DNA from: Sacculina carcini
Lineage: Eukaryota; Arthropoda; Thecostraca; Sacculinidae
Length of the DNA stretch: 64,000 bases
Assembly: GCA_916048095.2 (NCBI GenBank)
Contig: OU696591.1
Coordinates: forward strand, 2,814,001 to 2,878,000
Direction: 5' to 3'
The position numbers were made by a program, and so were the translations under genes. Under the pieces are notes generated by a model, which worked only from the letters and a program-made list of their open reading frames with translations, ran no database searches and was not told the DNA's origin. This document shows, in pieces, positions 46,328 through 58,834 of this stretch. How positions within the stretch are numbered: position 1 is the first letter of the stretch; every line of letters begins with the position of its first letter.

Positions 46328-47812
46328 AATTCATCCAATTTATTTCGATTATTTGTGTGTAGAGTTTAGTGTTGAGTGAAGAAAGTTATTACCTGGCTGG
46401 GATTCGAACCGAGGTCCTCGGGGTTCGAGCAGAGTCTTACGCGGTCCGGCCATTGTAGATGTTCAAGAGAGATGGTTTATATGTGGTATATATAGTGCGC
46501 AAGCACGAGTGTACAATTAATTTTCTTTATTTTCTTTATTTTCTTTATTTTCTTTATTTTCTTTATTTTCTTTATTTTCTTTATTTTCTTTATTTTCTTT
46601 ATTTTCTTTATTTTCTTTATTTTCTTTATTTTCTTTATTTTCTTTATTTTCTTTATTTTCTTTATTTTCTTTATTTTCTTTATTTTCTTTATTTTCTTTA
46701 TTTTCTTTATTTTCTTTAATTCATCCAATTTATTTCGATTATTTGTGTGTAGAGTTTAGTGTTGAGTGAAGAAAGTTATTACCTGGCTGGGATTCGAACC
46801 GAGGTCCTCGGGGTTCGAGCAGAGTCTTACGCGGTCCGGCCATTGTAGATGTTCAAGAGAGATGGTTTATATGTGGTATATATAGTGCGCAAGCACGAGT
46901 GTACAATTAATTTTCTTTATTTTCTTTATTTTCTTTATTTTCTTTATTTTCTTTATTTTCTTTATTTTCTTTATTTTCTTTATTTTCTTTATTTTCTTTA
47001 TTTTCTTTATTTTCTTTATTTTCTTTATTTTCTTTATTTTCTTTATTTTCTTTATTTTCTTTATTTTCTTTATTTTCTTTATTTTCTTTATTTTATTTAT
47101 TTTCTTTATTTTCTTTATTTTCTTTATTTTCTTTATTTTCTTTATTTTCTTTGTTTTCTTTATTTTCTTTATTTTCTTTATTTTCTTTATTTTCTTTATT
47201 TTCTTTATTTTCTTTATTTTCTTTATTTTCTTTATTTTCTTTATTTTCTTTATTTTCTTTATTTTCTTTATTTTCTTTATTTTCTTTATTTTCTTTATTT
47301 TCTTTATTTTCTTTATTTTCTTTATTTTCTTTATTTTCTTTATTTTCTTTATTTTCTTTATTTTCTTTATTTTCTTTATTTTCTTTATTTTCTTTATTTT
47401 CTTTATTTTCTTTATTTTCTTTATTTTCTTTATTTTCTTTAATTCATCCAATTTATTTCGATTATTTGTGTGTAGAGTTTAGTGTTGAGTGAAGAAAGTT
47501 ATTACCTGGCTGGGATTCGAACCGAGGTCCTCGGGGTTCGAGCAGAGTCTTACGCGGTCCGGCCATTGTAGATGTTCAAGAGAGATGGTCTATATGTGGT
47601 ATATATAGTGCGCAAGCACGAGTGTACAATTAATTTTCTTTATTTTCTTTATTTTCTTTATTTTCTTTATTTTCTTTATTTTCTTTATTTTCTTTATTTT
47701 CTTTATTTTCTTTATTTTCTTTATTTTCTTTATTTTCTTTATTTTCTTTATTTTCTTTATTTTCTTTATTTTCTTTATTTTCTTTATTTTCTTTATTTTC
47801 TTTATTTTCTTT
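46328..47812 (-). repeat. Higher-order repeat D, copy 2 (1485 bp)
   Basis: Three monomers (46328, 46718, 47441). The middle one carries the CTTTGTTTT marker near 47151 plus an extra TTTATTTATT. The first two cassettes lie exactly 1386 bp from their copy-1 counterparts. Confidence 0.85.
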
Positions 47813-50800
47813 AATTCATCCAATTTATTTCGATTATTTGTGTGTAGAGTTTAGTGTTGAGTGAAGAAAGTTATTACCTGGCTGGGATTCGAACCGAGGT
47901 CCTCGGGGTTCGAGCAGAGTCTTACGCGGTCCGGCCATTGTAGATGTTCAAGAGAGATGGTTTATATGTGGTATATATAGTGCGCAAGCACGAGTGTACA
48001 ATTAATTTTCTTTATTTTCTTTATTTTCTTTATTTTCTTTATTTTCTTTATTTTCTTTATTTTCTTTATTTTCTTTATTTTCTTTATTTTCTTTATTTTC
48101 TTTATTTTCTTTATTTTCTTTATTTTCTTTATTTTCTTTATTTTCTTTATTTTCTTTATTTTCTTTATTTTCTTTATTTTCTTTATTTTCTTTATTTTCT
48201 TTATTTTCTTTATTTTCTTTATTTTCTTTATTTTCTTTATTTTCTTTATTTTCTTTATTTTCTTTATTTTCTTTATTTTCTTTATTTTCTTTATTTTCTT
48301 TATTTTCTTTATTTTCTTTATTTTCTTTATTTTCTTTATTTTCTTTATTTTCTTTATTTTCTTTATTTTCTTTATTTTCTTATTTTCTTTATTTTCTTTA
48401 TTTTCTTTATTTTCTTTATTTTCTTATTTTCTTTATTTTCTTTATTTTCTTTATTTTCTTTATTTTCTTTATTTTCTTTATTTTCTTTATTTTCTTTATT
48501 TTTCTTTATTTTCTTTATTTTCTTTATTTTCTTTATTTTCTTTATTTTCTTTATTTTCTTTATTTTCTTTATTTTCTTTATTTTCTTTAATTCATCCAAT
48601 TTATTTCGATTATTTGTGTGTAGAGTTTAGTGTTGAGTGAAGAAAGTTATTACCTGGCTGGGATTCGAACCGAGGTCCTCGGGGTTCGAGCAGAGTCTTA
48701 CGCGGTCCGGCCATTGTAGATGTTCAAGAGAGATGGTTTATATGTGGTATATATAGTGCGCAAGCACGAGTGTACAATTAATTTTCTTTATTTTCTTTAT
48801 TTTCTTTATTTTCTTTATTTTCTTTATTTCTTTATTTTCTTTATTTTCTTTATTTTCTTTATTTCTTTATTTTCTTTATTTTCTTTATTTTCTTTATTTT
48901 CTTTATTTTCTTATTTTCTTTATTTTCTTTATTTTCTTTATTTTCTTTATTTTCTTTATTTTCTTTATTTTCTTTATTTTCTTTATTTTCTTTGTTTTCT
49001 TTGTTTTCTTTATTTTCTTTATTTTCTTTATTTTCTTTATTTTCTTTATTTTCTTTATTTTCTTTATTTTCTTTATTTTCTTTATTTTCTTTATTTTCTT
49101 TATTTTCTTTATTTTCTTTATTTTCTTTATTTTCTTTATTTTCTTTATTTTCTTTATTTTCTTTATTTTCTTTATTTTCTTTATTTTCTTTATTTTCTTT
49201 ATTTTCTTTATTTTCTTTATTTTCTTTATTTTCTTTATTTTCTTTATTTTCTTTATTTTTCTTTATTTTCTTTATTTTCTTTATTTTCTTTATTTTCTTT
49301 ATTTTCTTTATTTTCTTTATTTTCTTTATTTTCTTTATTTTCTTTATTTTCTTTATTTTCTTTATTTTCTTTATTTTCTTTATTTTCTTTATTTTCTTTA
49401 TTTTCTTTATTTTTCTTTATTTTCTTTATTTTCTTTATTTTCTTTATTTTCTTTATTTTCTTTATTTTCTTTATTTTCTTTATTTTCTTTATTTTCTTTA
49501 TTTTCTTTATTTTCTTTATTTTCTTTATTTTCTTTATTTTCTTTATTTCTTTATTTTCTTTATTTTCTTTATTTTCTTTATTTTCTTTATTTTCTTTATT
49601 TTCTTTATTTTCTTTATTTTCTTTATTTTCTTTATTTTCTTTATTTTCTTTATTTTCTTTATTTTCTTTGTTTTCTTTGTTTTTCTTTATTTTCTTTATT
49701 TTCTTTATTTTCTTTATTTTCTTTATTTTCTTTATTTTCTTTATTTTCTTTATTTTCTTTATTTTCTTTATTTTCTTTATTTTCTTTATTTTCTTTATTT
49801 TCTTTATTTTCTTTATTTTCTTTATTTTCTTTATTTTCTTTATTTTCTTTATTTTCTTTATTTTCTTTATTTTCTTTATTTTCTTTATTTTCTTTATTTT
49901 CTTTATTTTCTTTATTTTCTTTATTTTCTTTATTTTCTTTATTTTCTTTATTTTCTTTATTTTCTTTATTTTCTTTATTTTCTTTATTTTCTTTATTTTC
50001 TTTATTTTCTTTATTTTCTTTATTTTCTTTATTTTCTTTATTTTCTTTATTTTCTTTATTTTCTTTATTTTCTTTATTTTCTTTATTTTCTTTATTTTCT
50101 TTATTTTCTTTATTTTCTTTATTTTCTTTATTTTCTTTAATTCATCCAATTTATTTCGATTATTTGTGTGTAGAGTTTAGTGTTGAGTGAAGAAAGTTAT
50201 TACCGGCTGGGATTCGAACCGAGGTCCTCGGGGTTCGAGCAGAGTCTTACGCGGTCCGGCCATTGTAGATGTTCAAGAGAGATGGTTTATATGTGGTATA
50301 TATAGTGCGCAAGCACGAGTGTACAATTAATTTTCTTTATTTTCTTTATTTTCTTTATTTTCTTTATTTTCTTTATTTTCTTTATTTTCTTTATTTTCTT
50401 ATTTTCTTTATTTTCTTTATTTTCTTTATTTTCTTTATTTTCTTTATTTTCTTTATTTTCTTTATTTTCTTTATTTTCTTTATTTTCTTTATTTTCTTTA
50501 TTTTCTTTATTTTCTTTATTTTCTTTATTTTCTTTATTTTCTTTATTTTCTTTATTTTCTTTATTTTCTTTATTTTCTTTATTTTCTTTATTTTCTTTAT
50601 TTTCTTTATTTTCTTTATTTTCTTTATTTTCTTTATTTTCTTTATTTTCTTTATTTTCTTTATTTTCTTTAATTCATCCAATTTATTTCGATTATTTGTG
50701 TGTAGAGTTTAGTGTTGAGTGAAGAAAGTTATTACCTGGCTGGGATTCGAACCGAGGTCCTCGGGGTTCGAGCAGAGTCTTACGCGGTCCGGCCATTGTA

Positions 50801-51445
50801 GATGTTCAAGAGAGATGGTTTATATGTGGTATATATAGTGCGCAAGCACGAGTGTACAATTAATTTTCTTTATTTTCTTTATTTTCTTTATTTTCTTTAT
50901 TTTCTTTATTTTCTTTATTTTCTTTATTTTCTTTAATTCATCCAATTTATTTCGATTATTTGTGTGTAGAGTTTAGTGTTGAGTGAAGAAAGTTATTACC
51001 TGGCTGGGATTCGAACCGAGGTCCTCGGGATTCGAGCAGAGTCTTACGCGGTCCGGCCATTGTAGATGTTCAAGAGAGATGGTTTATATGTGGTATATAT
51101 AGTGCGCAAGCACGAGTGTACAATTAATTTTCTTTATTTTCTTTATTTTCTTTATTTTCTTTATTTTCTTTATTTTCTTTATTTTCTTTATTTTCTTTAT
51201 TTTCTTTATTTTCTTTATTTTCTTTATTTTCTTTATTTTCTTTATTTTCTTTATTTTCTTTATTTTCTTTATTTTCTTTATTTTCTTTATTTTCTTTATT
51301 TTCTTGATTTTCTTGATTTTCTTGATTTTCTTGATTTTCTTGATTTTCTTGATTTTCTTGATTTTCTTGATTTTCTTGATTTTCTTTATTTTCTTTATTT
51401 TCTTTATTTTCTTTAATTCATCCAATTTATTTCGATTATTTGTGT
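47813..51445 (-). repeat. Terminal monomers of the left arm, with very long indel-rich arrays
   Basis: Cassettes start near 47813, 48589, 50138, 50671 and 50935. The arrays at 48005-48588 and 48781-50137 (about 1.36 kb) contain many 8-bp and 10-bp units, for example near 48380, 48424, 48500, 48828, 48911, 49257, 49411, 49547, 49680 and 50400, plus CTTTGTTTT pairs near 48993 and 49670. One cassette has lost TG in TTACCGGCTGG near 50204. The last cassette has GGGATTCGAG and its array has nine CTTGATTTT (about 51303-51383). The final monomer is cut about 34 bp into the cassette body. Confidence 0.87.
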
Positions 51446-51514
51446 GTATATCGTGTGTAGAGTATGTACGTGTGTAGAGTGGTATATATCGTGCTTGCGC
51501 ACTATATATACCAC
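51446..51514. other. Head-to-head arm junction with filler DNA and palindrome
   Basis: The left-arm cassette stops after TTTGTGTGTA and the right-arm cassette begins in its TATA-rich 5' flank. Between them is filler holding two copies of CGTGTGTAGAGT (51452-51463 and 51469-51480), which derive from the cassette body, 5 bp apart. An 11-bp inverted repeat follows: GTGGTATATAT at 51479-51489 and ATATATACCAC at 51504-51514, with a 14-nt loop. This is the only polarity change of the satellite in the window. Confidence 0.9.
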
Positions 51515-54500
51515 ATATAAACCATCTCTCTTGAACATCTACAATGGCCGGACCGCGTAAGACTCTGCTCGAACCCCGAGGACCTCGGTTCGAATCCCAG
51601 CCAGGTAATAACTTTCTTCACTCAACACTAAACTCTACACACAAATAATCGAAATAAATTGGATGAATTAAAGAAAATAAAGAAAATAAAGAAAATAAAG
51701 AAAATAAAGAAAATAAAGAAAATAAAGAAAATAAAGAAAATAAAGAAAATAAAGAAAATAAAGAAAATAAAGAAAATAAAGAAAATAAAGAAAATAAAGA
51801 AAATAAAGGAAATAAAGAAAATAAAGAAAATAAAGAAAATAAAGAAAATAAAGAAAATAAAGAAAATAAAGAAAATAAAGAAAATAAAGAAAATAAAGAA
51901 AATAAAGAAAATAAAGAAAATAAAGAAAATAAAGAAAATAAAGAAAATAAAGAAAATAAAGAAAATAAAGAAAATAAAGAAAATAAAGAAAATAAAGAAA
52001 ATAAAGAAAATAAAGAAAATAAAGAAAATAAAGAAAATAAAGAAAATAAAGAAAATAAAGAAACTAAAGAAAATAAAGAAAATAAAGAAAATAAAGAAAA
52101 TAAAGAAAATAAAGAAAATAAAGAAAATAAAGAAAATAACACTCGTGCTTGCGCACTATATGTACCACATATAAACCATCTCTCTTGAACATCTACAATG
52201 GCCGGACCGCGTAAGACTCTGCTCGAACCCCGAGGACCTCGGTTCGAATCCCAGCCAGGTAATAACTTTCTTCACTCAACACTAAACTCTACACACAAAT
52301 AATCGAAATAAATTGGATGAATTAAAGAAAATAAAGAAAATAAAGAAAATAAAGAAAATAAAGAAAATAAAGAAAATAAAGAAAATAAAGAAAATAAAGA
52401 AAATAAAGAAAATAAAGAAAATAAAGAAAATAAAGAAAATAAAGAAAATAAAGAAAATAAAGAAAATAAAGAAAATAAAGAAAATAAAGAAAATAAAGAA
52501 AATAAAGAAAATAAAGAAAATAAAGAAAATAAAGAAAATAAAGAAAATAAAGAAAATAAAGAAAATAAAGAAAATAAAGAAAATAAAGAAAATAAAGAAA
52601 ATAAAGAAAATAAAGAAAATAAAGAAAATAAAGAAAATAAAGAAAATAAAGAAAATAAAGGAAATAAGGAAAATAAAGAAAATACAGAAAATAAAGAAAA
52701 TAAAGAAAATAAAGAAAATAAAGAAAATAAAGAAAATAAAGAAAATAAAGAAAATAAAGAAAATAAAGAAAATAAAGAAAATAAAGAAAATAAAGAAAAT
52801 AAAGAAAATAAAGAAAATAAAGAAAATAAAGAAAATAAAGAAAATTAATTGTACACTCGTGCTTGCGCACTATATATACCACATATAAACCATCTCTCTT
52901 GAACATCTACAATGGCCGGACCGCGTAAGACTCTGCTCGAACCCCGAGGACCTCGGTTCGAATCCCAGCCAGGTAATAACTTTCTTCACTCAACACTAAA
53001 CTCTACACACAAATAATCGAAATAAATTGGATGAATTAAAGAAAATAAAGAAAATAAAGAAAATAAAGAAAATTAATTGTACACTCGTGCTTGCGCACTA
53101 TATATACCACATATAAACCATCTCTCTTGAACATCTACAATGGCCGGACCGCGTAAGACTCTGCTCGAACCCCGAGGACCTCGGTTCGAATCCCAGCCAG
53201 GTAATAACTTTCTTCACTCAACACTAAACTCTACACACAAATAATCGAAATAAATTGGATGAATTAAAGAAAATAAAGAAAATAAAGAAAATAAAGAAAA
53301 TAAAGAAAATAAAGAAAATAAAGAAAATAAAGAAAATAAAGAAAATAAAGAAAATAAAGAAAATATAGAAAATAAAGAAAATAAAGAAAATAAAGAAAAT
53401 AAAGAAATAAAGAAAATAAAGAAAATAAAGAAAATAAAGAAAATAAAGAAAATAAAGAAAATAAAGAAAATAAAGAAAATAAAGAAAATAAAGAAAATAA
53501 AGAAAATAAGGAAAATAACACTCGTGCTTGCGCACTATATGTACCACATATAAACCATCTCTCTTGAACATCTACAATGGCCGGACCGCGTAAGACTCTG
53601 CTCGAATCCCGAGGACCTCGGTTCGAATCCCAGCCAGGTAATAACTTTCTTCACTCAACACTAAACTCTACACACAAATAATCGAAATAAATTGGATGAA
53701 TTAAAGAAAATAAAGAAAATAAAGAAAATAAAGAAAATAAAGAAAATAAAGAAAATAAAGAAAATAAAGAAAATAAAGAAAATAAAGAAAATAAAGAAAA
53801 TAAAGAAAATAAAGAAAATAAAGAAAATAAAGAAAATAAAGAAAATAAAGAAAATAAAGAAAATAAAGAAAATAAGGAAAATAAAGAAAATAAAGAAAAT
53901 AAAGAAAATTAATTGTACACTCGTGCTTGCGCACTATATATACCACATATAAACCATCTCTCTTGAACATCTACAATGGCCGGACCGCGTAAGACTCTGC
54001 TCGAACCCCGAGGACCTCGGTTCGAATCCCAGCCAGGTAATAACTTTCTTCACTCAACACTAAACTCTACACACAAATAATCGAAATAAATTGGATGAAT
54101 TAAAGAAAATAAAGAAAATAAAGAAAATAAAGAAAATAAAGAAAATAAAGAAAATAAAGAAAATAAAGAAAATAAAGAAAATAAAGAAAATAAAGAAAAT
54201 AAAGAAAATAAAGAAAATAAAGAAAATAAAGAAAATAAAGAAAATAAAGAAAATAAAGAAAACAAAGAAAATAAAGAAAATAAAGAAAATAAAGAAAATA
54301 AAGAAAATAAAGAAAATAAAGAAAATAAGGAAAATAAAGAAAATAAAGAAAATAAAGAAAATTAATTGTACACTCGTGCTTGCGCACTATATATACCACA
54401 TATAAACCATCTCTCTTGAACATCTACAATGGCCGGACCGCGTAAGACTCTGCTCGAACCCCGAGGACCTCGGTTCGAATCCCAGCCAGGTAATAACTTT

Positions 54501-56632
54501 CTTCACTCAACACTAAACTCTACACACAAATAATCGAAATAAATTGGATGAATTAAAGAAAATAAAGAAAATAAAGAAAATAAAGAAAATAAAGAAAATA
54601 AAGAAAATAAAGAAAATAAAGAAAATAAAGAAAATAAAGAAAATAAAGAAAATAAAGAAAATAAAGAAAATAAAGAAAATAAGGAAAATAAAGAAAATAA
54701 AGAAAATAAAGAAAATTAATTGTACACTCGTGCTTGCGCACTATATATACCACATATAAACCATCTCTCTTGAACATCTACAATGGCCGGACCGCGTAAG
54801 ACTCTGCTCGAACCCCGAGGACCTCGGTTCGAATCCCAGCCAGGTAATAACTTTCTTCACTCAACACTAAACTCTACACACAAATAATCGAAATAAATTG
54901 GATGAATTAAAGAAAATAAAGAAAATAAAGAAAATAAAGAAAATAAAGAAAATAAAGAAAATAAAGAAAATAAAGAAAATAAAGAAAATAAAGAAAATAA
55001 AGAAAATAAAGAAAATAAAGAAAATAAAGAAAATAAAGAAAATAAAGAAAATAAAGAAAATAAAGAAAATAAAGAAAATAAAGAAAATAAAGAAAATAAA
55101 GAAAATAAAGAAAATAAAGAAAATAAAGAAAATAAAGAAAATAAAGAAAATAAAGAAAATGAAGAAAATAAAGAAAATAAAGAAAATAAAGAAAATAAAG
55201 AAAATAAAGAAAATAAAGAAAATAAAGAAAATAAAGAAAATAAAGAAAATAAAGAAAATAAAGAAAATAAAGAAAATAAAGAAAATAAAGAAAATAAAGA
55301 AAATAAAGAAAATTAATTGTACACTCGTGCTTGCGCACTATATATACCACATATAAACCATCTCTCTTGAACATCTACAATGGCCGGACCGCGTAAGACT
55401 CTGCTCGAACCCCGAGGACCTCGGTTCGAATCCCAGCCAGGTAATAACTTTCTTCACTCAACACTAAACTCTACACACAAATAATCGAAATAAATTGGAT
55501 GAATTAAAGAAAATAAAGAAAATAAAGAAAATAAAGAAAATAAAGAAAATAAAGAAAATAAAGAAAATAAAGAAAATAAAGAAAATATAGAAAATATAGA
55601 AAATAAAGACAATAAAGAAAATAAAGAAAATAAAGAAAATAAAGAAAATAAAGAAAATAAAGAAAATAAAGAAAATAAAGAAAATAAAGAAAATAAAGAA
55701 AATAAAGAAAATAAAGAAAATAAAGAAAATAAAGAAAATAAAGAAAATAAAGAAAATAAAGAAAATAAAGAAAATAAAGAAAATAAAGAAAATAAAGAAA
55801 ATAAAGAAAATAAAGAAAATAAAGAAAACAAAGAAAACAAAGAAAACAAAGAAAATAAAGAAAATAAAGAAAATAAAGAAAATAAAGAAAATAAAGAAAA
55901 TAAAGAAAATAAAGAAAATAAAGAAAATAAAGAAAATAAAGAAAATAAAGAAAATAAAGAAAATAAAGAAAATAAAGAAAATAAAGAAAATAAAGAAAAT
56001 AAAGAAAATAAAGAAAATAAAGGAAATAAAGAAAATAAAGAAAATAAAGAAAATAAAGAAAATTAATTGTACACTCGTGCTTGCGCACTATATATACCAC
56101 ATATAAACCATCTCTCTTGAACATCTACAATGGCCGGACCGCGTAAGACTCTGCTCGAACCCCGAGGACCTCGGTTCGAATCCCAGCCAGGTAATAACTT
56201 TCTTCACTCAACACTAAACTCTACACACAAATAATCGAAATAAATTGGATGAATTAAAGAAAATAAAGAAAATAAAGAAAATAAAGAAAATAAAGAAAAT
56301 AAAGAAAATAAAGAAAATAAAGAAAATAAAGAAAATAAAGAAAATAAAGAAAATATTGAAAATAAAGAAAATAAAGAAAATAAAGAAAATATAGAAAATA
56401 AAGAAAATAAAGAAAATAAAGAAAATAAAGAAAATAAAGAAAATAAAGAAAATAAAGAAAATAAAGAAAATAAAGAAAATAAAGAAAATAAAGAAAATAA
56501 AGAAAATAAAGAAAATAAAGAAAATAAAGAAAATAAAGAAAATAAAGAAAATAAAGAAAATAAAGAAAATAAAGAAAATAAAGAAAATAAAGAAAATAAA
56601 GAAAATATAGAAAATAAAGAAAATAAAGAAAA
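51490..56632 (+). repeat. Right-arm satellite monomers, opposite orientation
   Basis: Ten cassettes with A boxes starting at 51545, 52199, 52913, 53141, 53578, 53977, 54430, 54784, 55381 and 56131, all in + sense with (AAAGAAAAT)n tails. One array (53037-53073) has only about four units. Those at 53.7-54.7 kb share an AATAAGGAAAAT variant four to five units from the end. The cassette at 53578 has the CGAATCCCGAGG form, the complement of the GGGATTCGAG variant. The array at 55.5-56.06 kb has three consecutive AACAAAGAA units (about 55826-55852). The next array has an ATATTG unit (56353). Confidence 0.92.
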
Positions 56633-58834
56633 TTAATTGTACACTCGTGCTTGCGCACTATATATACCACATATAAACCATCTCTCTTGAACATCTACAA
56701 TGGCCGGACCGCGTAAGACTCTGCTCGAACCCCGAGGACCTCCGTTCGAATCCCAGCCAGGTAAAAGCTTTCTTCACTCAACACTAAACTCTACACACAA
56801 ATAATCGAAATAAATTGGATGAATTAAGGAAAATAAAGAAAATAAAGAAAATAAAGAAAATATAGAAAATAAAGAAAATAAAGAAAATAAAGAAAATAAA
56901 GAAAATAAAGAAAATAAAGAAAATAAAGAAAATAAAGAAAATTAAGAAAATTAAGAAAATTAATTGTACACTCGTGCTTGCGCACTATATATACCACATA
57001 TAAACCATCTCTCTTGAACATCTACAATGGCCGGACCGCGTAAGACTCTGCTCGAACCCCGAGGACCTCGGTTCGAATCCCAGCCAGGTAATAACTTTCT
57101 TCACTCAACACTAAACTCTACACACAAATAATCGAAATAAATTGGATGAATTAAAGAAAATAAAGAAAATAAAGAAAATAAAGAAAATAAAGAAAATAAA
57201 GAAAATAAAGAAAATAAAGAAAATAAAGAAAATAAAGAAGATAAAGAAAATAAAGAAAATAAAGAAAATAAAGAAAATAAATAAAATAAAGAAAATAAAG
57301 AAAATAAAGAAAATAAAGAAAATAAAGAAAACAAAGAAAATAAAGAAAATAAAGAAAATAAAGAAAATAAAGAAAATAAAGAAAATAAAGAAAATAAAGA
57401 AAATAAAGAAAATAAAGAAAATATAGAAAATAAAGAAAATAAAGAAAATAAATAAAATAAAGAAAATAAAGAAAATAAAGAAAATAAAGAAAATAAAGAA
57501 AATAAAGAAAATAAAGAAAATAAAGAAAATAAAGAAAATAAAGAAAATAAAGAAAATATAGAAAATAAAGAAAATAAAGAAAATAAAGAAAATAAAGAAA
57601 ATAAAGAAAATAAAGAAAATAAAGAAAATAAAGAAAATAAAGAAAATAAAGAAAATAAAGAAAATAAAGAAAATAAAGAAAATAAGGAAAATAAAGAAAA
57701 TAAAGAAAATAAAGAAAATAAAGAAAATAAAGAAAATAAAGAAAATAAAGAAAATAAAGAAAATAAAGAAAATAAAGAAAATAAAGAAAATAAAGAAAAT
57801 AAAGAAAATAAAGAAAATAAAGAAAATAAAGAAAATAAAGAAAATAAAGAAAATAAAGAAAATAAAGAAAATAAAGAAAATAAAGAAAATAAAGAAAATA
57901 AAGAAAATAAAGAAAATAAGGAAAATAAGGAAAATAAAGAAAATAAATAAAATAAAGAAAATAAAGAAAATAAAGAAAATAAAGAAAATAAAGAAAACAA
58001 AGAAAATAAAGAAAATAAAGAAAATAAAGAAAATAAAGAAAATAAAGAAAATAAATAAAATAAAGAAAATAAAGAAAACAAAGAAAATAAAGAAAATAAA
58101 GAAAATAAAGAAAATAAAGAAAATAAATAAAATAAAGAAAATAAAGAAAATAAAGAAAATAAAGAAAATAAAGAAAATAAAGAAAATAAAGAAAATAAAG
58201 AAAATAAAGAAAATAAAGAAAATAAAGAAAATAAAGAAAATAAAGAAAATAAAGAAAATAAAGAAAATAAAGAAAATAAAGAAAATAAAGAAAATAAAGA
58301 AAATAAAGAAAATAAAGAAAATAAAGAAAATAAAGAAAATAAAGAAAATAAAGAAAATAAAGAAAATAAAGAAAATAAAGAAAATAAAGAAAATAAAGAA
58401 AATAAAGAAAACAAAGAAAACAAAGAAAACAAAGAAAATAAAGAAAATAAAGAAAATAAAGAAAATAAAGAAAATAAAGAAAATAAAGAAAATAAAGAAA
58501 ATAAAGAAAATAAAGAAAATAAAGAAAATAAAGAAAATAAAGAAAATAAAGAAAATATTGAAAATAAAGAAAATAAAGAAAATAAAGAAAATAAAGAAAA
58601 TAAAGAAAATAAAGAAAATAAAGAAAATAAAGAAAATAAAGAAAATAAAGAAAATAAAGAAAATAAAGAAAATAAAGAAAATAAAGAAAATAAAGAAAAT
58701 AAAGAAAATAAAGAAAATAAAGAAAATAAAGAAAATAAAGAAAATAAAGAAAATAAAGAAAATAAAGAAAATAAAGAAAATAAAGAAAATAAAGAAAATA
58801 AAGAAAATATAGAAAATAAAGAAAATAAAGAAAA
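56633..58834 (+). repeat. Higher-order repeat E, copy 0, with the longest 9-mer array
   Basis: A short monomer (cassette A box 56701; B box altered to CGTTCGAATCC at 56743; array ending in AATTAAG units) is followed by one with an array of about 1.68 kb (57152-58834), near 187 units. That array contains AAGAAGATAAAG, several AAATAAATAAAAT units, AACAAAG units, a triple AACAAAG (about 58408-58436) and an ATATTG unit (58556). The last two markers are the same as in the arrays at 55.8 and 56.35 kb, so this array looks like several arrays fused after loss of their cassettes. Confidence 0.85.

Noticed and set aside
51538..51612. A functional tRNA gene in each cassette
   Set aside because: The B box is perfect, but the acceptor arms do not pair, the T stem has a C-C mismatch and no convincing anticodon arm forms. 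It is tRNA-related, not a tRNA gene.
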